A DNA stretch of 64,000 nucleotides from the NCBI RefSeq assembly GCF_014281965.1, contig NZ_JACFTB010000005.1, forward strand, positions 186,001 to 250,000. The letters run 5' to 3'. Positions 7,652-17,683 of the stretch are shown one piece after another. Within the stretch, counting starts at the first letter, position 1. Every line of letters begins with the position of its first letter. The notes under the pieces were generated by a model. It was not told the origin of the DNA. It saw only the letters and a program-made list of their open reading frames with translations, and did no database searches. Source of the stretch: Rhodococcus sp. BP22 (GTDB taxonomy: Bacteria; Actinomycetota; Actinomycetes; Mycobacteriales; Mycobacteriaceae). A program made the translations under genes and the position numbers.

Positions 7652-10600
7652 GTGTCGTCAGTGGAAGGTGCCCCCAGCGGGATCGACTCGTTCCCGCTGT
7701 CGCCCGCACAGCTCAATATCTACTTCGCCCAGAAGCTGGCGCCGGGGGTTGCGTTCACCATCGCCCAGTTCGTCGAGATCCGTGGCGAGATCGACCCCGC
7801 CACGTTGATCCGGGCTGCCGACATCGCGTGCCGCGAGCTCGAATCGCCTGGCGTGCGCTTGGGTGAGGACGACGGGCAGCCGTATCAATGGGTCGACGTC
7901 AACGTTCCTTACGCCATGATCTTCCGCGATCTTCGGCACGAGAGCGACCCCGTCGGCTACGCCCTCCGCTACATGGACGAGCAGTACAGAAAGCCCGTCG
8001 ACTTGGTCCGCGATCAGCTGATCGCCTCGGAGATCATGCAGGTCGGCGACGCACATTACTTCTGGTACAGCCGAGCTCACCACGTCGTCATGGACGGCTT
8101 GGGGGCAATCTCGGTTCAGAAGCGCACCGCCGCGGTGTACACGGCGCTGCTGACCGGCGCCGAGATTCCGAAGACCCGCAGCGTCCGTGTCCGGGCGATC
8201 TACGACTACGAAACCGCCTACGTCGGTTCCACGCGCTACGAAGCCGACCGCGAATACTGGGTCGGCCGCATCGACGGGCACGCCGATGCGCCACGTCTTG
8301 CAGGCACCTCGCATTCCGGTGCGTCGGTGCCCAGCGCCGTCTCGATCAGCGTCGGTGCAGTGCTCGACGACGAGCTCACCGACGCAATGGCCGCGCTCGC
8401 CCAGCGCTACAACTCTTCCGACGTCCCGGTCGTGCTCGCGACGTTCGCGCTGTACCTCGCGCGGATGACCGGCACCGACGACGTCATGCTCAGCCTCCCC
8501 GTCTCGGGCCGAGCGACCACCAAACTGCGCGACTCCTCCGGGATGATGTCCAACATCGTGCCGCTGCGCATCGGCGTCGACCCGGACGTCACCATCGAGG
8601 AACTACTGCGCCGCATCCAGGTCGAGCTCACCGGCGCGCTGCGGCATCAGCGGTTCCGCGTCGAGGACATGCAGCGTGAAACCGACGGCGGGTTCGAGGG
8701 CAGTACGTCCGCCGGCCGCGGAGCTTTCGGTCCGACCGTGAACATCATGATGTACGACAGCACAATCAGGCTCGGCGACGTCATCGGCGAATACCGCGTG
8801 CTCTCCAGTGGTCCGATCGACGACATGATGGTCAACGTCTACCCAGGGGTCGCCGGCGCCAGCACCCGCGTCGACTTCCTCGGTAACCCCGCGATCTACA
8901 GCACCGAGGAACTGAGCACGCACCATCAGCGGTTCCTCGAGCTGCTGCGTACCGTTCTCGCGGCACCGGACGGGTTGCCGCTCGCGGACTTGACCGTGCT
9001 CTCGCGCGCCGAAGAGAAAGCCCTGCTCGCAGTGGACTCGCAGGGTCCAAAGCCTGTTCTGCTGCCCGAGTTGCTCCGGGAGTCCGCCGTTGTCCGCTAC
9101 GCCGGGCAGGAGCTCACTGGCGTCGAATTCATCTCTCGTGCAGGGCATATCGCGGAACAGCTTTCGCCTTTCCTTACCTCACCCGAGACGCGGATCGCGA
9201 TCGCGCTGGACCGCTCGATGCACTCCGTGCTGGCGCTGTGGTCCGTATCGGTAGCGGGCGCATCGTTCGTGCCCGTCGACCCACATGATCCGACCGACCG
9301 CCTGACCTCCATGCTCGGTGCCATCGCAGTGCGCGTCGGCATCACCGAACGCGCACTGCTCGGCACGCTTCCCGGCACAGTCGAGTGGCTGGCCATCGAA
9401 GACCTTCTCGACGCCGAACCCCTGCCCTTTCAGGCTCACCAGGTTCACCTCGACAACGAGGCCTACGTCATCCACACCTCCGGTTCGACCGGAAAACCCA
9501 AGGCCGTCAGCGTCGCTCACCGCGGGCTCGCGCAACTCGCAACAGCCGTCGTCGATCGGTACTCGGTCTCACCGGACTCGCGGGTACTGCACCTGGCGTC
9601 ACCGGTGTTCGACGCGTCCATTCAGGAAATCCTGGGCGCCTTCGCGGCCGGTGCCACTCTGGTCATCGCACCCGCCGACGTGTACGCGGGCCCTGCGCTT
9701 GCCGATCTCCTGGCCGAAGAACGCATCACGCACCTCATCACCTCTCCGACCGTCCTCGCGACGCTCGATCCGCTGGACGTCAAAGGCCTCGAGGTATTCG
9801 ACGTGGGCGGTGAAGCATGCCCGCCCGCGCTCCGAGACCGGTTCGCCGATGCAGGCCCCGACATGCTCGACGCCTACGGCCCGACCGAGGCAACCGTCCT
9901 CGCGACACTCTCCGCACCCATGGCCGTCGGGCAACGGATCACCATCGGTGGCCCGCTGCCCGGAGTCCGCGCACTCGTACTCGACAGCCGATTGCGCCCC
10001 GTCCCGTACGGCGGCATCGGCGAGCTCTATCTCGGCGGTGACTCACTCGCGAGAGGATACGACGGGCAACCCGGCGTCACCGCGAGCCGTTTCGTGGCAG
10101 ATCCAGCTGCGCCCGGTCGAAGGCTCTATCGCACAGGAGATCTGGTGCGATGGTCGATTTCCGGTACGGCACTCGAATACCTGGGCCGCGCCGATCAGCA
10201 GCTCCAACTGCACGGCCGCCGCGTCGAACTCGGGGAAATCGAGTCGGTCGCATTGCAACTGGCGGGTGTCGACGCCGTTGCCGTCGACGTTCGTGAGGAC
10301 CACCTCGTCGCGTACGTCGTCGGTGAGACTGCAGACTTGGGTGCGCACCTGCGCGGCGCGCTCCCGTCGTGGATGGTTCCGGACCGCATCGTCGAACTCG
10401 ATGCGCTACCCCTGTCGGTGAGCGGCAAGCTCGACCGCCGGGCACTACCCGACCCGGCACCGACAGCGATCACCGAATACGTTGCCCCGCAAACCGATAC
10501 CGAACGCGCCGTCGCCGCGGTGTTCGCCGAGGTACTGGACGTACCGATCGTCGGTCGCACCCACTCGTTCTTCGAGCTCGGTGGCGACTCCCTGAGCGCC

Positions 10601-13600
10601 ACGCGAGTGGTGGCCAGGCTCGGCTCGGCGGTCACGCTGCCCGTCCTGTTCGACGCACCGACCGTCGCCGCGATCGCGGTTGCCATCGATTCGGCTGTCG
10701 ATCAGCGAGATTCGCTCGATTTGCTCGACACCGTGATGCCCGAGCGGGTGCCGCTGTCCTACTCGCAGCAGCGGATGTGGTTCCTCAACCAGTTCGATTC
10801 GGCTTCGCCCGCATACAACATGCCGGTGGCCGTGCAGTTGCCTTCGGGTGGAGACTCGAGCCTCGTCATCGCTGCGCTGCGTGATGTGCTCGAACGCCAC
10901 GAGTCGCTGCGCACCTACTTTCCTGACGACGGCAACGGCCCACAACAGGTAGTGCTGCCCACGGCAGGTGTTCTGCCCGAGATCCGCACCAGCGAAGTAG
11001 GACCCGGCGAACTCGACGACGCGATCGCCGAACTGGCGTCGAAGGGTTTCGACGTCGCTGCCGAAGTCCCCATCCGCGCGTCGCTACTCGCAGTCTCCTC
11101 GCATGAGGGTTCGCCCGAGGCCACGGTCGTCGTCATCGTCATGCATCACATCTCGGTCGACGGGTGGTCGATCGATCCTCTCGTCCGCGACTTCACCGTC
11201 GCCTACGCTGCACGCACCGCGGGGCATGCCCCCACGTGGCCGCGCCTGCAAGCCCAGTACAGCCAGTACGCGGTGTGGAACAGAGCTGTCGTCGACGCCG
11301 CCGCCGAAGACCAATTGCGCTATTGGACAACCGCACTCGATGCTCTGGATCGGCCCAGCGCGGGGCTGCCGACCGATCGTCCGCGCCCGGCAGTGCAGTC
11401 GATGCAGACGGCAGGCGTCCCCGTCGCGATCGGCACCGAAGTTCACGCCCAGATTCGTTCTCTCGCGCTCGGTGAGAACGCGACGACGTTCATGGTCGTC
11501 CATGCCGCACTGGCACTGACTCTGAGTCGCTTCAGCGATTGCGACCGCACCGTCCTGGGGTCACCCTCGGCCGGCCGCGGGCACGCAGCGCTCGACGACA
11601 TGGTCGGAATGTTCGTCGGCACCGTGCCATTGGCGGTCGAGGTGGACCGCGACGGCACCTTCACCGAACTTCTCGAGAGCGTGCGGCACGCAGATCTCGA
11701 CGCGTTCGCGCACTCCGACCTGCCGTTCGAGCGGATCGTCGACGCACTGAGTACCGATCGATCCCTCGACCGCCACCCACTGTTTCAAGTGATGCTGGCA
11801 TTCGACAATGCTCACCACCAGTCGATCGAGGACCTCCCGGTCACTGTGTTGCCCATCTCCACCGACACCTCCGAATTCGACCTCAACGTCGTCGTCACCG
11901 AAACGGCCGACGGTATCGCGGGCGACATCGAATACGCTGTCGATTTGTACGACCGGGCGACCGTCGAACGCTTCGCCGCAGCATTCGTCAGCATCCTCGA
12001 AGCAGTCGTGGCGAACCCCTCCGTCGTGGTGGGAGATATCGAACTCGCCTCTCTGCCTGCACAAACCGAGCACAGTGCGACGGGAACTCTGCTGGACTTG
12101 CTGGCAATCGAGACGGCTGACCAGATTGCACTGGACGGTGAATCGGCGCTGACCTACCGGGAACTGGACAGCCGATCCAACCGGATGGCGCGCCTGCTGA
12201 TCGACCGCGGCGCCGCACCCGAGACCACCGTGGCGCTCTCGCTCGCACGGTCCGCGGAGTACATCGTGGCCCTGTGGGCAGTGGTGAAGTCCGGCGCCGC
12301 GTTTCTGCCGGTCGATCCGAGCTACCCGGCGCTGCGACGCGAGCAGATCCTCACCGGCACCCACCTGGGCTTCGGCGGTGTCGAAGAGGGTGTGCTGTGG
12401 CTCGATGAATCGGCCGCCGAGAATTTCGACGACAGCCCACTGGTCGACGCCGACCGCGCCGCGACGCTACTCCCTGCCCACCCCGCCTACGTCATCCATA
12501 CCTCGGGATCCACCGGGACACCGAAGCCGGTGACGGTGACGCATGAGGCCGTGTATGCCCTTGCACAGCAAGTAGTTTCACGCTACGACGTCACCACGTC
12601 CTCGCGGGTGCTGCACGGGTACTCGACAAACTTCGACGCCGCCGTGCTGGAACTGGTGCTGGCCTTCGGAGCAGGCGCCACCATGGTCATCGCACCCACC
12701 GAGATACTCGACGGGGACGAGATGGCCCGGTTCCTCACTGCCCACTCCGTCACCCACTACCTGTCCACACCCGCCGTGCTCGCCACCGTCCCCCCGGTTG
12801 CCGGTGTCACCACCGTGGCCGTCGGCGGAGACGTACTCGGAAGCGCAGTGGTCGACGCCTGGGCACCCGGACGGCGAATGCTCAACGCGTACGGCCCTTC
12901 CGAGGCCACCGTCGTCGCCACGCTGACCGACCCACTCGACGCCGGAGACTGCATCACCATCGGCACACCGCTGCCGCACGTGTACGCACTCGTGCTCGAC
13001 ACTCGCCTACGGCCGGTCCCGGTCGGTGGCGTCGGCGAGCTGTACCTCGGTGGCATCTCGATTGCGCGCGGCTACCGTGCCCACGCCGCGCTGACCGCGG
13101 AACGCTTCGTCGCAGGCCCCGGTGGCCAGCGGCTCTATCGGACCGGCGATCTCGTACGCCGCCAAGAGTCCGGCATCCTCGACTACCTCGGCCGCGGCGA
13201 CTCCCAAGTCCAATTGCGCGGGGTACGCGTCGAACTCGGCGACGTCGAATCCGCCCTCACCGCACATCCTTCGGTCCAGGGCGCCGTCGCCGACGTCCGC
13301 GACGGCCGAATCATCGCCTGGGTCGTCGGAGCCGAGGAACGCGAACTCACGCCCTGGCTGCTGGAACGGCTTCCGCTGTCGATGGTGCCCGCGGTCATCG
13401 TTACGGTCGATCGCATCCCCGTCACCGCCAACGGCAAGGTCGACCTCTCCGCGCTGGTCGCGCCTGCCCCGGTAGCCGGAGACCTCTCGGCAGCCCGAAC
13501 GCTCGCCGAGGAAGTCATCCTCGGAATCTTCGCCGACGCCCTCGACGTCGTCGATCCGTCCGCGGACGCCAACTTCTTCGTGCTCGGCGGTGATTCGCTG

Positions 13601-16600
13601 AGTGCCACGCGCGCAACCTCACGCATCGGCGCCGCGTTGGGCACCCACGTTCCGGTTCGGACACTGTTCGAAGCGCCGAACGCCCGCGCCCTCGCTGCGG
13701 CGATCGACATGCTGTCGGAGGCCTACGTCAGCCCGCCCGCGCTCGTGCATCGGGCGCAGGCCCGTGATCACGGCGCCCTGTCTCCCGCCGAGCGACGCGT
13801 GTGGTTGCAGAACCGGTTCGACCCCAGCTCTGCCGCCTACAACATCGCGTTCGCATTGCCGCTACCCGCGGACACCGACCTCGAGGTTCTGCGGGCCGCG
13901 ATCATCGACGTGCTCGAGCGCCACCTCCCGCTGCGCACCGTCTACCCGTCCACCCCGGACGGCCCGGTCGCCATGCTGCTCGACGCCGAGATCGTCGTCT
14001 CCTCGATCGACGATCGCCACGCCGATGCGAAACTGCTTGCCGAAACCGGATTCGACCTGACCGTCGAACCACCCGTACGGCTCAACGTAGTACACAGCAG
14101 CGGTGAGGTGTCGTTGGTGGTCGTCGCCCATCACATCGCCGTCGACGGGCTCTCGCTCGCCCCGCTCGCACGCGACGTCTCCGCCGCCCTGACGGCCAGA
14201 CAGGCCGGCGTAAAACCCGAGTTCGCGCCGCTGACAGTCGATTACGCCGACTACCGCCTCTGGCAGCAGGACGTGCTGGACTCGGTCGCAGCCGAGCAGC
14301 TCACCTACTGGCGGCACACCCTTGCCGGACTACCGGACTACCTCGAGCTGCCGACCGGCACCCCGAACTCTTTCGAGAACGCGGCACCCATCGCGTTCGA
14401 ACTCGACGCTGTCACGCTCGCAGACCTCCGCGGCCTCGCGAACCGTGTGGGCGCAACACTGTTCGTGGTGATCCACGCTGCCTTGGCCGCCGTGCTCGCC
14501 GAAGCCAGCGGCACCGCCGACATCGCCATCGGCACCCCGGTATCGGGACGCTCCGAACCCGCACTCGACGACCTGGTCGGCATGTTCGTCGGCACCATCG
14601 TGCTCCGGACCGACGTGGCACCGAACAAGACGTTCGAGCAGTTCGTCACCGACGTCCGCGACCGCGACCTCGACGCATTCGCGCACTCGGCCGTCCCCTT
14701 CGACTGGGTCGTCGAGGCCGTGGAACCGACCAGAGCCATCGACTCGCACCCGCTGTTCCAGGTCCTCCTCGCCGTCGGTGCGCTGGAGATCCCGACCTTC
14801 GAACTCGGCACCGGTGAAGTATCGCCGCAGCGAATCGACATCTCCGAGAACCAGTTCGACCTCGAAGTCGTCATCGAGCACACCGTCGACGGATTGCGCG
14901 GACAACTCGGCTACTCCGGCGACCGCTTCGAACGCTCCGTGGTCCTCGCCCTCGCCGAACGGTTGGAGTCGGTACTCCGACTCGTCGCGGCACGACCGGA
15001 CATCGAACTCGGCAGCCTCGACTTCCTCGCCGCCCGCCCCGACGTCGTCTCGCACACCGACGGTACCGAAGACCACTACACCCTCGGCACCCTCGTGCGC
15101 CGAGCCGCCGAGACCTGGCCGGACGCAACAGCCGTCGTCGACGGAGGCGAATCGCTGACGTACGCCGAACTGGACCGTCGCTCGAATGTGTTGATGGACA
15201 ACATTCTCGCCGAAGGTGCGGGGCCGGGAACTCTGGTTGCCGTCGCGCTGCCACGGTCCGCCGATCTCGTAGCGGCACTGTGGGCCGTCGCCAAGAGCGG
15301 TGCCGGCTACCTGCCGATCGACCCGAACCATCCGGCCGCGCGCATCGAGGAAATCCTCGAACACGCCCAGCCCGTCACCGGCATCACCAGAGCGTCCCTC
15401 GCTCCCGTCGGAGGACGATGGGTGACGGTCGACGGCCTGGCGAGTTCCCCCGAACCGGCCCTGCTTCGCTCGTATTTCGAAGACACCGCGTACCTCGACG
15501 ACACCGCGTACGTCATCTACACCTCGGGTTCGACGGGCGCCCCCAAGGGCGTGCGGGTGACACACCGGGGAATCGCGGATCTGGTGCAGAGCCAACGCGA
15601 TACGTTCGGAGTCGAGACCGAATCTCGGGTACTGCAGTTCGCGTCGCCAGGTTTCGACGCCTCGATCTTCGAAATGCTCCTCGCCTTCGGCGTCGGCGCT
15701 GCCGTGGTCGTTGTGCCTGCGGAGGTCTACGCCGGCCGTGAACTCGAAACGTTCATCACCAGCGAAGCCGTCACCCATGTGTGCCTGACCCCGACCGTCC
15801 TGCAGATCACCGACCCGGCGGCCACACCGACCGTCGACGTCGTCATCATGGCCGGCGAAGCAGCCAATACCGAACTGGTGCAACGCTGGTCGCACAGCAG
15901 CACCGTGTTCAACGCATACGGACCGACCGAGGCCACGGTCATGGGAACCTGCACGCCCGCACTGAATCACCTCGCCGCGGTGACCATCGGCGGACCGGTG
16001 CGCGGATTCGACGTCGTCGTCCTCGATGCACGGTTGCGGCCCGTACCGGACAACGTAGTGGGGGAGCTGTACCTCGGTGGCCCAGGGCTGGCCGAAGGGT
16101 ACCTGTCCCAGCCCGGGCTCACCGCCAGCCGATTCGTGCCGAACATGCTGGGCGACAAAGGAACACGCCTCTACCGAACCGGCGACCTCGTCCGGTGGGT
16201 GGAGCACCGGAACGCACGCGAACTCGAATACCTCGGACGCGTCGACTCGCAGGTCAAGATCCGCGGCCATCGCGTCGAACTCGCGGAGGTGGAAGCGGCA
16301 CTGCTGCGGCATCCCGACGTCGAACAGGCCTGCGTCCTCGGGCACGATCACTCGCTGGCGGCATACATCGCCGGTGACACCGATGCCGGCGCAGTCCGTG
16401 AATTCCTCACACGCACCATCCCCGCCTACATGGTTCCCAGTTCGGTCACCGTCGTGGACACCCTCCCGATGTCGATCTCCGGAAAGGTCGACGCGCGAGC
16501 ACTACCCGAGCCCACGCTCGCGACCGTCGTGCATCTCGCGCCATCGACGCCGCTGGAGTGGAGCGTACGGGCGTCGTTCGCGGAAGTTCTCGAGATCGAC

Positions 16601-17536
16601 GCCGACCGTATCGGCGTCGACGACAACTTCTTCGACCTCGGCGGACACTCACTGTCGGTGGTGCGCGTGATGGACAACCTCGGCGACGAACTCGGACGTC
16701 CGGTTCCCGTCAGCTGGCTGTTGACGCACCCGACAGCGGCGTCGTTGGCAGCAAAGCTGGACGGACTCGGCGACGCAGGCGACGACGTCTTCGATGTCGT
16801 ACTGCCACTGCGGGTCGAGGGCGAACGAGAGCCACTGTTCTGCATCCACCCCGCCATCGGCATCGCGTGGAGCTACCTGTCCCTGCTCTCGGTCACCGAC
16901 CGACCGCTCTACGGACTCCAGGTTCCCGGCATCGCCAGCGGTGAAGCCTCGCCTGCCTCGATCGACGCGTTCGCGGCCCGATACGTGCGGGAGATCCGCG
17001 CAGTTCAGCCCACCGGGCCCTACCACCTGCTCGGGTGGTCGCTCGGTGGAGTGATCGCGCATGCCGTCGCGACCGTCCTGCAGAGCTCGGGGGAGGACGT
17101 CGCGCTACTCGCACTGCTCGACCCGCAGCTGAGCGTGCCTACCGACGTCCCTGCCGACGCCGTCGACTTCGGTGTCGAAGATCTGGCGCGCCAACTGGGA
17201 GTCACCGGGTCCTCGTTCGAGGATATCGTGACGCAGTTGCGTTACACACGAAGCGAACTCGGATTCCTTACCAGCGACCATCTCCGCAGAATGTATGCCC
17301 CGGTAGTGGCAGCTCCGCGGTGGGTGGCAGCACACCGACCCCGAATATACGACGGTGACGTCGTGTACTTTGCGGCCCGTGGATCACACGGTTCGCAGCA
17401 ATGGGAACAGTACGTCGGCGGCCATCTCTCGGTCGTCCGCATCGATGCTGAACACGAAGACCTGCTGGGTGAAGCAAGCGCCCACACCATAGGCCGAGCA
17501 ATCGGCACCACCTCGGTCGCGGAAGGCGTGGCGTGA
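7652..17536 (+). CDS. Three-module non-ribosomal peptide synthetase, C-A-T-C-A-T-C-A-T-TE
   Basis: A 3294-residue NRPS with a GTG start behind GAGGAGGGG. By eye the order is: C1 (HHVVMDG at 143-149), A1 (TSGSTGKP near 609), T1 (Ser980 in GGDSL), C2 (HHISVDG at 1165), A2 (TSGSTGTP at 1617), T2 (Ser1982), C3 (HHIAVDG at 2160), A3 (TSGSTGAP at 2624), T3 (Ser3000 in GGHSL), and a type-I thioesterase (GWSLGG, Ser3130). A leading C domain suggests the first amino acid is N-acylated. No epimerisation or methylation domain is seen. Specificity lines read by alignment to GrsA are A1 DAQIDGAVLK, A2 DALLAGAVVK and A3 DAFCIAAVMK; I do not assign residues. The expected product is a short acyl-tripeptide, linear or cyclised. 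No MbtH-like protein is seen nearby. Confidence 0.95.
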   Translation: MSSVEGAPSGIDSFPLSPAQLNIYFAQKLAPGVAFTIAQFVEIRGEIDPATLIRAADIACRELESPGVRLGEDDGQPYQWVDVNVPYAMIFRDLRHESDPVGYALRYMDEQYRKPVDLVRDQLIASEIMQVGDAHYFWYSRAHHVVMDGLGAISVQKRTAAVYTALLTGAEIPKTRSVRVRAIYDYETAYVGSTRYEADREYWVGRIDGHADAPRLAGTSHSGASVPSAVSISVGAVLDDELTDAMAALAQRYNSSDVPVVLATFALYLARMTGTDDVMLSLPVSGRATTKLRDSSGMMSNIVPLRIGVDPDVTIEELLRRIQVELTGALRHQRFRVEDMQRETDGGFEGSTSAGRGAFGPTVNIMMYDSTIRLGDVIGEYRVLSSGPIDDMMVNVYPGVAGASTRVDFLGNPAIYSTEELSTHHQRFLELLRTVLAAPDGLPLADLTVLSRAEEKALLAVDSQGPKPVLLPELLRESAVVRYAGQELTGVEFISRAGHIAEQLSPFLTSPETRIAIALDRSMHSVLALWSVSVAGASFVPVDPHDPTDRLTSMLGAIAVRVGITERALLGTLPGTVEWLAIEDLLDAEPLPFQAHQVHLDNEAYVIHTSGSTGKPKAVSVAHRGLAQLATAVVDRYSVSPDSRVLHLASPVFDASIQEILGAFAAGATLVIAPADVYAGPALADLLAEERITHLITSPTVLATLDPLDVKGLEVFDVGGEACPPALRDRFADAGPDMLDAYGPTEATVLATLSAPMAVGQRITIGGPLPGVRALVLDSRLRPVPYGGIGELYLGGDSLARGYDGQPGVTASRFVADPAAPGRRLYRTGDLVRWSISGTALEYLGRADQQLQLHGRRVELGEIESVALQLAGVDAVAVDVREDHLVAYVVGETADLGAHLRGALPSWMVPDRIVELDALPLSVSGKLDRRALPDPAPTAITEYVAPQTDTERAVAAVFAEVLDVPIVGRTHSFFELGGDSLSATRVVARLGSAVTLPVLFDAPTVAAIAVAIDSAVDQRDSLDLLDTVMPERVPLSYSQQRMWFLNQFDSASPAYNMPVAVQLPSGGDSSLVIAALRDVLERHESLRTYFPDDGNGPQQVVLPTAGVLPEIRTSEVGPGELDDAIAELASKGFDVAAEVPIRASLLAVSSHEGSPEATVVVIVMHHISVDGWSIDPLVRDFTVAYAARTAGHAPTWPRLQAQYSQYAVWNRAVVDAAAEDQLRYWTTALDALDRPSAGLPTDRPRPAVQSMQTAGVPVAIGTEVHAQIRSLALGENATTFMVVHAALALTLSRFSDCDRTVLGSPSAGRGHAALDDMVGMFVGTVPLAVEVDRDGTFTELLESVRHADLDAFAHSDLPFERIVDALSTDRSLDRHPLFQVMLAFDNAHHQSIEDLPVTVLPISTDTSEFDLNVVVTETADGIAGDIEYAVDLYDRATVERFAAAFVSILEAVVANPSVVVGDIELASLPAQTEHSATGTLLDLLAIETADQIALDGESALTYRELDSRSNRMARLLIDRGAAPETTVALSLARSAEYIVALWAVVKSGAAFLPVDPSYPALRREQILTGTHLGFGGVEEGVLWLDESAAENFDDSPLVDADRAATLLPAHPAYVIHTSGSTGTPKPVTVTHEAVYALAQQVVSRYDVTTSSRVLHGYSTNFDAAVLELVLAFGAGATMVIAPTEILDGDEMARFLTAHSVTHYLSTPAVLATVPPVAGVTTVAVGGDVLGSAVVDAWAPGRRMLNAYGPSEATVVATLTDPLDAGDCITIGTPLPHVYALVLDTRLRPVPVGGVGELYLGGISIARGYRAHAALTAERFVAGPGGQRLYRTGDLVRRQESGILDYLGRGDSQVQLRGVRVELGDVESALTAHPSVQGAVADVRDGRIIAWVVGAEERELTPWLLERLPLSMVPAVIVTVDRIPVTANGKVDLSALVAPAPVAGDLSAARTLAEEVILGIFADALDVVDPSADANFFVLGGDSLSATRATSRIGAALGTHVPVRTLFEAPNARALAAAIDMLSEAYVSPPALVHRAQARDHGALSPAERRVWLQNRFDPSSAAYNIAFALPLPADTDLEVLRAAIIDVLERHLPLRTVYPSTPDGPVAMLLDAEIVVSSIDDRHADAKLLAETGFDLTVEPPVRLNVVHSSGEVSLVVVAHHIAVDGLSLAPLARDVSAALTARQAGVKPEFAPLTVDYADYRLWQQDVLDSVAAEQLTYWRHTLAGLPDYLELPTGTPNSFENAAPIAFELDAVTLADLRGLANRVGATLFVVIHAALAAVLAEASGTADIAIGTPVSGRSEPALDDLVGMFVGTIVLRTDVAPNKTFEQFVTDVRDRDLDAFAHSAVPFDWVVEAVEPTRAIDSHPLFQVLLAVGALEIPTFELGTGEVSPQRIDISENQFDLEVVIEHTVDGLRGQLGYSGDRFERSVVLALAERLESVLRLVAARPDIELGSLDFLAARPDVVSHTDGTEDHYTLGTLVRRAAETWPDATAVVDGGESLTYAELDRRSNVLMDNILAEGAGPGTLVAVALPRSADLVAALWAVAKSGAGYLPIDPNHPAARIEEILEHAQPVTGITRASLAPVGGRWVTVDGLASSPEPALLRSYFEDTAYLDDTAYVIYTSGSTGAPKGVRVTHRGIADLVQSQRDTFGVETESRVLQFASPGFDASIFEMLLAFGVGAAVVVVPAEVYAGRELETFITSEAVTHVCLTPTVLQITDPAATPTVDVVIMAGEAANTELVQRWSHSSTVFNAYGPTEATVMGTCTPALNHLAAVTIGGPVRGFDVVVLDARLRPVPDNVVGELYLGGPGLAEGYLSQPGLTASRFVPNMLGDKGTRLYRTGDLVRWVEHRNARELEYLGRVDSQVKIRGHRVELAEVEAALLRHPDVEQACVLGHDHSLAAYIAGDTDAGAVREFLTRTIPAYMVPSSVTVVDTLPMSISGKVDARALPEPTLATVVHLAPSTPLEWSVRASFAEVLEIDADRIGVDDNFFDLGGHSLSVVRVMDNLGDELGRPVPVSWLLTHPTAASLAAKLDGLGDAGDDVFDVVLPLRVEGEREPLFCIHPAIGIAWSYLSLLSVTDRPLYGLQVPGIASGEASPASIDAFAARYVREIRAVQPTGPYHLLGWSLGGVIAHAVATVLQSSGEDVALLALLDPQLSVPTDVPADAVDFGVEDLARQLGVTGSSFEDIVTQLRYTRSELGFLTSDHLRRMYAPVVAAPRWVAAHRPRIYDGDVVYFAARGSHGSQQWEQYVGGHLSVVRIDAEHEDLLGEASAHTIGRAIGTTSVAEGVA

Positions 17537-17683
17537 CGAACCGATCCAGCACTGTCAAGAAGCTCGACGTCGTGCAATTCACTCTTGCGCCGGAAGTGGT
17601 GCCAGAACGAACCGAGTGAGCCTGCGTACCAAGACATCAAGCCATAAAATTTAAAGCTCGACCGAAATTATTAGGGAGCCCAA

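Noticed and set aside
14330-16351. 673-codon open frame on the minus strand
   Set aside because: It lies fully antisense to the NRPS coding sequence. Long antisense frames are expected with GC-biased third positions, and its translation shows no domain.
17533-17619. 28-codon frame overlapping the NRPS stop by GTGA
   Set aside because: Start geometry is suggestive, but there is no ribosome-binding site of its own and the short peptide shows no feature; too weak to call.
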